NCBI GenBank assembly: GCA_943704525.1
Contig: CALSCQ010000333.1
Coordinates: 2,273-21,498 of the forward strand
DNA: 19,226 nucleotides
Origin: Pigoraptor vietnamica
Taxonomy: Eukaryota > Opisthokonta > Filasterea
Direction of reading: 5' to 3'
Shown here: one piece after another, positions 9,894-18,429 of the stretch
Layout of the letters: every line of letters starts with the position of its first letter
Position numbering within the stretch: the stretch's first letter is position 1
Notes under the pieces: generated by a model
The model's input: only the letters and a program-made list of their open reading frames with translations
What the model was told of the DNA's origin: nothing
Database searches by the model: none
Program-made: the position numbers and the translations under genes

Positions 9894-10714
9894 GGTATAC
9901 AGTAGGCGCAACAAGGCGTGCGAGAGCCCTTCGTATTGAGATGCTCTTCGTCGTCGGGTTTCGTCGTGTGTGTTTTGAAAACGTGCGTGGGCAACAATCG
10001 CGTGTTTCGCGTTTTGGCCCATCACATGATCCATGTCACCACGGACAGTCTCATGTTACTCACAGTTTTGCCGAGAATGCGGTAATAATTTGGGCGCCAA
10101 AAATTTGCATACAAAAAGGATGACGCATAGTGTTGCAATGGAATAAATCCATCTCCATACATTTTTGATAGTAAAAAAAAATTGTAATAAATCTCCATTT
10201 CCAAAGACGGCAATAAATTTTTACCTTCCCAAAAAAGTGAAATTTTTCCCATACGTTTCCCATATCCAATTGTCCTTTGTGCGCGCGCCTTTTCCAAAAT
10301 AAATGCGAAAATAAATATTAATTTCCTAAAACAGCCCGAAACAGTGCCTCCCCATCTCCATACATTTTCCATAGTCCGCATTTTTTAATTCATTTTTATT
10401 TTCGCCATTTTGCCAAAAACAAGAATCGAACCCACACACATTTGCCCCATTTGGCACACATCGCCCCCCACTCGCCGCTTTTCTCCTCGCCCGCCACACA
10501 CCGCGCCAGCAATGGAGGCCTCCGCCAGACGCTTGCCCGCTTCGTACGTCCACCGATCCAGTTGTCATTAAAGTGTCACGGCCCCTCTCTCCACTCAACT
10601 GGAGCGTCAGCTGCGTTGTCTCGTCGCGTGTGGGGCACTGCTGCGTGAAGATCGGCGACGATCGTGAACTTTCCAGCACTTTTTTTCTGTGGTTGCGTGT
10701 GCATTGATTGGAGA
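9894..10714. promoter_or_regulatory. Divergent promoter region between the CNNM and MADS genes
   Basis: The region separates the CNNM start (9893, minus) from the MADS start (10715, plus). It contains an E2F-like near-palindrome TTTGGGCGCCAAAA (10089-10102) followed at once by an octamer-like ATTTGCAT. The central part is an AT-rich island, listed separately. The last 270 bases before the MADS start return to high GC. No TATA box or gene is evident. Confidence 0.4.
10080..10425. other. AT-rich island with a repeated CCATCTCCATACATTTT motif
   Basis: This stretch of about 345 bases is markedly AT-rich and poly-A/T-rich compared with both flanks. CCATCTCCATACATTTT occurs at 10149-10165 and again at 10352-10368, 203 bases apart, followed by similar ATAGT words. 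Related words (ATCTCCATTTCC, CCATACGTTTCCCATATCC) lie between. At its right edge, 10423-10435 matches, in reverse complement, 13 bases of the T-arm at 6441. It may be the remnant of a mobile element or a structured promoter. No coding potential is convincing. Confidence 0.5.
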
Positions 10715-11486
10715 ATGTCTTCAGAGGACGTTAGCGACACCCCCCTCGAGGGTCAGGGCACCAAGAAGGACGGACAGGAGCGCAAGGGGCGGAGGAAGAT
10801 CAACATTGAGTTTATCGACGACAAGAGCCGCCGCCACATTACGTTCAGCAAGCGAAAGGCCGGCATCATGAAGAAGGTATGCATTGTCTGTGTTGGATCC
10901 GCCGTGTGTGCGTGCTTGTGCATGTGCGTGTTGCGTGGGTGTGGGTCGAGTGGTGCGAGTGTCTGCAGTGTAGTGCGAGTGGGTATTTTCGGCGATTGGC
11001 GTACGTCTCGTTGTGTTAACTGGGTCGCGTCGTCGTCATGTGTGAATCATTGTGGATTTTGCGCGGACGGCGACTGATGCTTCCCGCTCCACTCCGCAGG
11101 CGTACGAACTCAGCACGCTGACGGGCACTCAGGTGCTCCTCTTGGTCGCATCCGAGACGGGCCACGTGTACACGTTTGCGACGCCGAAGCTCCAACCGCT
11201 TATCACCAAGCCGGAGGGCAAGAACATGATTCAGAGCTGCCTCAACGCCCCCGACAACCCCGCGCCCGCGCCGCAGCAGCAGCCCGCGCAGCCGAGGCCC
11301 ACGGCGACTTATCCCGAGGGGTATGCGGCCGGCGCAGAGGAGGCCGCCGGCGACAAGGCGTTCTATGCATCCGGGCAGGTCGTGCAGCCTTACCCTGCCG
11401 CGTACGCATCGTACGGCTACCTCAACCCGGGGCCGCCGACGTACGGCTGGTCGGGCACTGCGGGCAGCGCGCCTGCGCAGGAATAG
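10715..11486 (+). CDS. MCM1: MADS-box transcription factor, Mcm1/SRF type
   Basis: DNA-binding regulator recognising CArG-like sites as a dimer. Exons are 10715-10876 and 11100-11486 (phase-0 intron 10877-11099), giving 182 residues. After a charged N-terminus, the MADS domain begins at about residue 25 (GRRKINIEFIDDKSRRHITF, then SKRKAGIMKK). The intron falls exactly between IMKK and AYELS. The dimerisation part follows (LSTLTGTQVLLLVASETGHV, YTFATPKLQPLI), then a SAM extension ending MIQSCLNAPD. This ending is typical of fungal Mcm1, whereas GHVYTFAT and KLQP recall animal SRF. The C-terminus is rich in Pro, Gln, Ala, Tyr and Gly, consistent with an activation region. The plant-type K-box is absent, so this is a type I (SRF-like) factor. 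It is divergent from the CNNM gene and convergent with the FLASH-like gene. Confidence 0.95.
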
Positions 11487-11903
11487 TTGATCGCGCTGCT
11501 GTCGTTTGTTGTTGTTGCTGCGTTTGCGTCCGTGCGTTTTTCTGCGTTTGCGTTTTTGGCGGCATCTCTTTTGCGTCTGTCTGGTTTTCTCTTTTCGATT
11601 GCCATGTACACTCATTCTCAATGGGACGGGATTTGGGCTTCAAAGTTGGAATGAATCCCCTCTCATATTGAATGGCGTGCCAACGGTGAGGCATCGCTTT
11701 GAGATAACGTCTGCTTCTCGCGAGTGAAAACATCGGAAGCCCTTGTGTGAATGGACGAAAGCAACCACATGTCGGTCGTTAAGCCGTCGTCCGTTGTGGA
11801 GAGGAAGGCGCCGTTTGAAGGTCACCGAGCCGAAGCGTCGGCGCTGGCCGCAGCCGAGTGAATGTTGCAATTGCGATACACGGCGTGCGTGGACAGGCAC
11901 GGT
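11487..11903. other. Convergent 3' region, no gene seen
   Basis: This 417-base gap lies between the MADS stop (plus) and the FLASH-like stop (minus). The first 80 bases after the MADS stop are GTT/GCGTTTGCGT-rich. I see no RNA gene, terminator hairpin or canonical AATAAA signal, and the short open frames look random. Confidence 0.6.
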
Positions 11904-12522
11904 TCACCGCGGACGGTCGCGCGCCCTGTCCCCTTCGACGCTGATGGCAGTGCGTGAGTGGGAAATACGAGACAAAAGACGTTGTACCGAGACTCACCGC
12001 TTCCTCAAGTCTGCAATCTCGCCGTCTTTTCTGTCGATTTCTGCCTTGGCCGTCTTGTACAAACAGGAGATGTTCTTTTTCAGTGACACATTCTGCTGCG
12101 ACAGAAGCGCGTGCTGCAGCCAGCGACGTGTGAGAACGACCGCGCAAAGTGTTGCCTAACATTGCATGACGTACGTCAGTGCTGCATACCTCTTTCTCGA
12201 TTCGCGCCAACTTTGTCTTGAGCTCGGCGTTTTCCGCTTCCACTCGCCGCAAGTCCTTTGTGACCTGCGCAATCGTACGCAAACGTCAGAAAAAAGAAAA
12301 AAAAATCGTGTACTTTGGAGTGCGCAATAGCGCGCGACACCGTCACCAGCGTAAACAACACGTGCCTGGTCGTACGTTGGTCCCACGGGCTTGTCAATGT
12401 CACCGTACAGGTCAAAGTCATTGATGCCTGCTCAGTTGCGGGAGGGAAAAAAGCGAAGTGTAAGAGCGTGTCGACAGTTAAGCCAGAGCAAGACATTCGG
12501 CAGCCCGCACCCTACCTGCCAT
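11904..12522 (-). CDS. 100-residue coiled-coil protein resembling the FLASH (CASP8AP2) N-terminus
   Basis: Exons (minus): 12522-12516, 12427-12360, 12264-12190, 12113-11998, 11940-11904. They total 101 codons including the stop. The first coding exon is only ATGGCAG. The protein starts MAGINDFDLYGDI, then a predicted coiled coil with DLRRVEAENAELKTKL, and a block QNVSLKKNISCLYKTAKAEI followed by DRKDGEIADLRK. That block closely matches the conserved N-terminal part of animal FLASH ([20 protein letters not shown]), which also has an upstream DLYEEI. FLASH's N-terminus forms a coiled coil and binds U7 snRNP Lsm11 in histone pre-mRNA processing. If the resemblance is homology, this is a minimal version lacking the huge remainder. 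The donor at 12360/12359 (GTTGTT) is weak and uncertain; 12357 would also keep frame. The last exon and stop are less certain than exons 2-4. Confidence 0.65.
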
Positions 12523-12639
12523 GGTCTTTCCGTGTTGTCGTCGTGCTGCAAATCGCAAGTATTCCTCTATCCTTATCGTTTGAGCTGCCAGGTCGCTGGA
12601 GGATGCGAGTTGTCACGTGCGGCCGCCTTGATGTGGAAC

Positions 12640-12666
12640 AATGTCCGGACACACAATCCGGACATT
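12640..12666. promoter_or_regulatory. 10-bp perfect inverted repeat
   Basis: AATGTCCGGA (12640-12649) and TCCGGACATT (12657-12666) are exact reverse complements with a 7-base spacer CACACAA. It lies about 120 bases upstream of the FLASH-like start. It could be a dyad binding site for a dimeric factor or a transcript hairpin. Confidence 0.5.
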
Positions 12667-13212
12667 TCTTTTGACCTTGCCCGGACTCAAGATGATGGAA
12701 GGTCGAGCCCGTAAAGCAGTTCGTTACACAATCTTCTGCGACTCCACCCACGGAACAGCTCCGTCTGTCACTTTCGCAGCTTACTCGCATGTCGTCTTCC
12801 ACGCACTCCCGCCCGCACACGTACACACACGCGTACACGCACAGACACACACGTGCACCTTCACACATGCTGTCACCGGAGGCCGGCTGCGGTTGGCTCG
12901 TTAGCTGCCACTGGCGCTCCCGAGGCACGATATGATCTTCCGCGAGAGTTTGGGCGTATTTTCGGAAATTGGCAACAAAGGAATGCCCGCGAATCGCTGT
13001 GCAGGCACTCGGTCCCCCGTGCACACACGCGCACACTTTCACGCACACAGGCACACCAAACCACACCGGACACAATGCAGCAGAACTGCTCTTCCATGGC
13101 ACGTATATTCCCATCCGGTCAGGGCGAATATGCCGCCTGCGCATGTGCACACCCACCGCCACACCACTCCCCACTGTCTTCCTCCTCTCGCCCACACACC
13201 ACACACGACGAC

Positions 13213-13220
13213 AGTATATA
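13213..13220 (+). promoter_or_regulatory. TATA box of the secreted repeat gene
   Basis: TATATAAG lies 129 bases before the start codon at 13349, which leaves room for a transcription start about 30 bases downstream and a 5' leader of about 100 bases. It is the only clear TATA element before a start codon that I noticed in the window, and it may reflect high or regulated expression. Confidence 0.6.
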
Positions 13221-13348
13221 AGGCGCATAACGGTCATCGTTCCTACCAAGTGTGCAAGAAACTCCTCTCAGTGTGCCTGCGTTGTTGACGCAAACAGCGT
13301 AGCGAGCATTCTGAGCGCTTGTGTGTGTGCGATTGAGCGACGTGAGCG

Positions 13349-16300
13349 ATGGCGAGACTCGTCGTTGGCCTCGCCCTCGTGGCGCTGTGCGTCACGAGCG
13401 GTTGGGGTCGCCCTGTCGGCGACTACAATTCGAATTCGAATAGGTACGTTGGATGCTCCGTCGTACGCCTGTGTGACCTTCTGTGTGTGCGCACTTGCGT
13501 ACGTGTATGTGTGCGCGCTTGCGTGCGTGTATGTGTGCTTGCGTACGTGTATTTGTCCGTGTTTCTGCCGCGCGCGTCCTCCTTCCTGCTCCCTCCCTCT
13601 TATACCCTTCTCCTTCAGTGTGACGAGTGAAAACACGAACGGAAACGCGAACACGAACAACGCAACGATCCAAACCGACGTCCTCGGTGGCGCCGTTCTG
13701 CTGTCCATTCCTTTCTCTGGTCTCTTCCCCGACGTGTCCGCCATCGATTTCGCCTCTGTGGTCCCCAAGGACACGTCCGCCGCCTTCTATCAGGACCCTG
13801 TTACGATCTCCCTGCGTAACGCGCGCGGCCTCGACAAGGACGTCAACGTCAACGACAACACTGTTAACAGCACCAACACGAACGTCAACACGAATAGCAA
13901 CGCGATCACGGTCGTCATCACGATCAACATCGACGCGGGCGACAACCTCGTCCGTCGCGACGCCGACGTGGACGTCTCCGGTGAGATTGACAGCGCCCTC
14001 CACCTCGTGGATGTCGTCGTCGACCCCTACCTCCACAAGGACCGCCGCGGTGCCTCGCACGGGTCGTCGCACAACTCGAACTCGAACTCGGTTGCCAGCT
14101 CGAACACGAACGGCAACGAGAACAACAACACGGTCGCTGTATACGTCAACCCCGTCGCCTTCGCGATCGACCTCTCCCTCCCGCTCGGCGACCTCCTCGC
14201 GAACGTTGTTCCCGGCATCGTCTCGAACCCTGGGGACCTCGAGCACATTCTCCGTCGCGGCGGCTCCGACGACAATGCGAACACGAACACGGTCGATTCG
14301 AGCAACACGAACGCCAACGCGAACACCAACACGGTGAACCTCGTCGTCAACGTCAACCTCGAGCTCGGCGACTTCCTTGCCGCACTCGCCGGCCTCACCG
14401 ACGGCAACACAGTCCGCCGCACCATCGCCGCGCGGGACCGCAACACGAATACGAACGGCGTGTCGAGCTCGAACGTCAACGCCAATGCCAACAGCAACAC
14501 GGCCGACGTCGACCTGTCTGCGAACTCGACCGTCCTCTTCTTCGACATTAGCATTCCGCTGGGCCGCCGCGGCGCGCCGAAGGAGAAGAACGAGAACGAG
14601 AACGCGGTCGCTTCGGGCAACACGAACGCCAACGGAAACGGCAACACGGCAGACGTCGACGTCGATGCGATTGCCGCCGCAATCATCGCCGATCTGGGGC
14701 TTGGAGTGAACCGCCGCTACGCCCCCTCTGACAAGAACGAGAATGCGAACAACGTCGCTTCGGGCAACACGAACGCCAACGGCAACGCGAACACTGCGGA
14801 CGTCGATGCCGATGCGATTGCCGCCGCCGTTGTCGCCCAGCTCGAGCTCGGTATCGACCGTATCGGCCGTCGGTACGCCCCGTCGGACAAGAACGAGAAC
14901 ACGAACGCGGTCGCTTCGGACAACACGAACGGCAACGCGAACACGAACAGCGCTTCGGTTGATACTCTCGCCGCCGCCATCGCTGCGGACATCGCACTCC
15001 TCCTCCGCCGTGACGTGAACGAGAACACGAACGCAGTCGCCTCGAGCAACACGAACGGCAACGCCAACTCGAACTCCGCGTCGGTCGATGCCCTGGCCAT
15101 TGGCGCTGCTGTCGACGCCGCCCTCGACCTCGTCATCATCCCCACGCCTCCGCTTGTCCGCCGCGACAAGAACGAGAATGCGAACAGCGTCGCTTCGGGC
15201 AACACGAACGCCAACGGCAACGGCAACACGGCAGACGTCGACACGGATGCGATTGCGGCTGCCATCATCGCCCAGCTTGGGCTCAGGAACGGTGGCGCTG
15301 TGCGCCGCACCGCTGACAAGGACAAGAACGAGAACACGAACGCGGTCGCTTCGGGCAACACGAACGGCAACGCGAACGGCAACGCTGTGGACGTCGATGC
15401 CGACGCGATTGCCGCGGCCATCATCGCTCAGCTCGAGCTCGGTATCGGCCGTATCGGCCGTCGCTACGCCCCGTCCGACAAGAACGAGAACACGAACGAC
15501 GTTGCCTCGGCGAACACGAACGCCAACGCGAACAGCAACACGGCGTCGGTCGATGCGGACGTTGCCGCTGTGGGTGCGGTCGCCGAGCTCGTGGTGCGCC
15601 GCTACGCTCCCAAGGACAAGAACAGCAACTCGAACACGGTCGTGTCGAGCAACACGAACGGCAACGCCAACACCAACAACGCCACGGTGGACGCCGATGC
15701 GCTGGCTGCTGCCATTCTCCTCCAGTTCGGTCTCCTCCGTCGCGACGTGAACGACAACGCCAACAGCGTCGCCTCTAGCAACACGAACGCCAACGCCAAC
15801 ACGAACGACGCCTCGGTCGACGCACTTGTGCTCGGCGCTGCGATCGACGTCCCCCTTCTCCCCTCGCGCCGCTGGGCCCAGAAGGACAAGAACGAGAACA
15901 CGAATACGGTTGCTTCGGGCAACACGAACGCCAACGCGAACACGAACACGGCGAACGTGACGGTCGACTCGCTCGCGCTGGCGATTCTCGCGCAGCTTGG
16001 CCTTATCCGCCGCGATCTCAACACGAACGACAACGGTGTCGCTTCGGGCAACACGAACGCCAACGGCAACGCGAACACTGCGGACGTCGACGTCGACGCG
16101 ATTGCCGCCGCTATCATCGCCGATCTCGGGCTCGGTGTGCAGCGCCGCTATGCCCCGTCCGACAAGAACGAGAACACGAACACAGTCGCCTCGAGCAACA
16201 CGAACGCCAACGCGAACAGCAACACGGCGTCGGTCGATGCGGACGCCGTGGGCATTGCGGTTGACGCCGTCATTCCTATCTCGCGCCGCTACGCCCCGTC

Positions 16301-17935
16301 CGACAAGAACGAGAACACGAACGCGGTCGCTTCGGGCAACACGAACGCCAACGGCAACGGCAACACAGCAGACGTCGACGTCGATGCGATTGCCGCCGCG
16401 ATCATCGCCGATCTCGGGCTTGGAGTGAACCGCCGCTACGCCCCCTCTGACAAGAACGAGAATGCGAACAGCGTCGCTTCGGGCAACACGAACGCCAACG
16501 GCAACGCGAACACTGCGGACGTCGACACGGATGCGATTGCTGCGGCCATCATCGCTCAGCTTGGGCTCAGGGACAATGTGCGTCGCTACGCCCCGTCGGA
16601 CAAGAATGAGAACACGAACGCAGTCGCCTCGAGCAACACGAACGGCAACGCCAACTCGAACTCCGCGTCGGTCGATGTCCTTGCCATTGGTGCTGCTGTC
16701 GACGCCGCCCTTGTCCCCCCGCGGCCTGAGCTTGTCCGCCGCGACAAGAACGAGAATGACAACAGCGTCGCCTCGAGCAACACGAACGCCAACGGCAACA
16801 CGAACTCGGCGTCTGTCGACGCCGGTGTCGCTGCCGTGGGTGCTGACATCGCGCTGTCTCTCCCCTGCCGCCGCGATGCGAACGGCATCTGCCGCCGCGA
16901 CAAGAACGAGAACGACAACACCGTCGCCTCGAGCAACACGAACGGCAACGCCAACACGAACGACGCGTCGGTCGATGCGGTCGCGGTCGGCGCTGCTGTT
17001 GATGCCGTCCTTGACCTCGTCATCCTCCCCCCGCCTCCCGTTGGGCGCCGCGATGTGAACAAGAACACGAACAACGTCGCCTCGAGCAACACGAACGCCA
17101 ACTCGAACACGAACGAAGCCGACGTGGACGCGTTCCTCCTCGCCCTCGGCGCCGATATTCAGCCCACCGACGTTCCCCGCCGTCGCAGCGAGCCCGCGCG
17201 GGCTCAGCGCCGCCGCGCAGCCCACCGTGCTCGCCGCTCGCGCAACAAGAACACCAACACGGTCGTGTCGACGAACACCAATGGCAACTCGAACACGAAC
17301 ACGGCCGACGTCGACGTCGACGCCGTTGTTTTTGACATTATTGCGACGGCTGCGCTGAACCTCGATGAGCCCACGCTCCTGCCCGGCGTCAACGTTGAGC
17401 GCCGCGATCACCCTGAGGTGAGACATTGCGCTGTTGTGCCTGCGTTTTCCGTGTGCGATGTCTTGAGTGTGTGTCTTGGTGGGTGCGTGTTTGACACTTC
17501 CATCTGTGAGTTGCATGGCGTTGAGGGCGCGTTGCGTTGAGGGCGTCATTTTCCCGATGCGCTTAATGTGGCAATGATGTTAAAGGGGCTTCCTTTTTCG
17601 ACTGCTGCAGGGCGAGGCGCGCCAGTTTGAGTACGAGGAGCAGGTGTTCGCGCGCGGTGCCAAGGACAAGAACACCAACACCAACACGTGAGTGCCGATT
17701 CCCTTGTGTGCGCTTGTGCCTGTCGACACGAGAGTGCCGCTGGTGTGTATGTGTGTGTGGTGTGTTGCCCAGCGACATGTGTGGTTACTTCCACTCAATC
17801 CTAACCTGCTCTTTGCGCCGCAGTGTGGGCAGCGCGAACACGAACGGCAACGCCAACGCCAACTCGGCCGACGTCGACGCCGATGCCATTGGCCTCGCCA
17901 TCGACGCGGAGCTTGTTCTCCCAATTGCTGGGTGA
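13349..17935 (+). CDS. Secreted Asn-rich repeat protein, candidate Kex2-processed precursor
   Basis: Exons are 13349-13443, 13619-17417, 17611-17687 and 17824-17935, totalling 1361 codons including the stop (1360 residues). MARLVVGLALVALCVTSGWG is a clear signal peptide. The rest is 25 units of about 40-75 residues. Each has an alternating Asn stretch (consensus DKNENTN, one variable residue, then VASSNTN, then NANxN), a VDADAIAAAIIAQLGL-like hydrophobic segment, and from unit 2 to 24 a dibasic RR end, often followed by YAPS. In fungi, RR and KR sites in secreted proteins are cut by Kex2. The layout matches Kex2-processed repeat proteins such as Ustilago Rep1 or the alpha-factor precursor. 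No transmembrane helix or GPI signal is evident. Only two Cys lie in the repeats (LPC and GIC, both in unit 21). Introns 1 and 3 split the first and last units at the same point and phase. I do not recognise a named family; surface coat, amyloid or signal peptides are possible products. Confidence 0.88.
13430..17932 (+). repeat. 25-unit coding tandem repeat (protein units about 40-75 residues)
   Basis: Units repeat at about 120-150 bp over most of exon 2 and are phase-locked to the codon frame. The central units (14583-17100) are the most uniform. The first five and the last three diverge in their hydrophobic part. The two-unit block 14583-14885 is nearly identical at the DNA level to 16302-16598, sharing long exact stretches, which points to recent block duplication or conversion. 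Asn is almost always AAC, giving a strong six-base AAC-xCG rhythm. Confidence 0.9.
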
Positions 17936-18429
17936 AGAGACCCCTTCCCTCTCTGCGTGCATGCTAACTTATTCTTCACACCTTTTCGTACGTAAACTTG
18001 TTCGCTGTGTGTTCTTGACGTGCTTGTTGACGACATGGGGTTTGTCGCTCGTGTTGCGGCGCGAAAAGACGCCCCAAAGAAAATACAGTCGTAAATATTT
18101 ATCGCATTTCGAAATTTGCCGAAAGTGACGGTGGACTGTGTTCGGTCCTTTGAGGCCACTTTTACGCATGCAACTCCGACTCAAAAACGATCCTTTGGAT
18201 GCGAGCCAGACGGAAAGCAAGGAGCTTTCACTCGCATGCATAACTTGCTGGAGCCGCATGCCACGCACAAGCCACGCTCACGCCCGCTTCACGCACACGC
18301 ACACGCACGCGCACAACCCGCACATCACGCACGTTGCCGACCAGAAACGGCCCAAAACAATGCACCCGCACTCGCGACAAACGCCAGCGCCGCCTCAGAA
18401 GAATGCACGGAGCGGGCCGTAAGGGATGG
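17936..18429. other. Convergent 3' region, no gene seen
   Basis: This 494-base gap lies between the repeat-protein stop (plus) and the CIA30 stop (minus). It includes an A/T-rich patch near 18075-18120 and a short CA/CG-rich patch near 18290-18330. There is no canonical AATAAA, RNA gene or convincing reading frame. Confidence 0.6.

Larger units (their letters stand above)
12523..13348. promoter_or_regulatory. Divergent promoter region between the FLASH-like and secreted repeat genes
   Basis: 826 bases between a minus-strand start (12522) and a plus-strand start (13349). It holds a 10-bp inverted repeat at 12640-12666, scattered CA/CG-rich simple sequence (12815-12860 and 13020-13075) and a TATA box at 13213. 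Open frames running through it read low-complexity His/Thr and lack a plausible start. I see no RNA gene. Confidence 0.5.

Noticed and set aside
10326-10679. A 117-codon minus-strand frame upstream of the MADS gene
   Set aside because: It crosses the AT-rich island and GC-rich flank without any recognisable motif, and its codon use differs from the real genes.
12969-13618. The N-terminal extension of the long repeat frame, starting at 12969
   Set aside because: It begins upstream of the TATA box, reads low-complexity His/Thr, and continues through a good intron. The start at 13349 gives a signal peptide and splices into the repeat consensus.
13619-17417. A CRISPR-like or satellite array
   Set aside because: The periodicity is codon-phased, unit lengths vary, and there are no unique spacers between constant repeats. 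It is a protein repeat.
13392-17549. A 1385-codon open frame antisense to the secreted repeat gene
   Set aside because: It is a by-product of the sense codon rhythm: AAC and ACG read as GTT and CGT on the other strand, giving monotonous Val-Arg. It has no signal peptide or domain and runs through the sense gene's introns 1 and 2 without regard to their boundaries.
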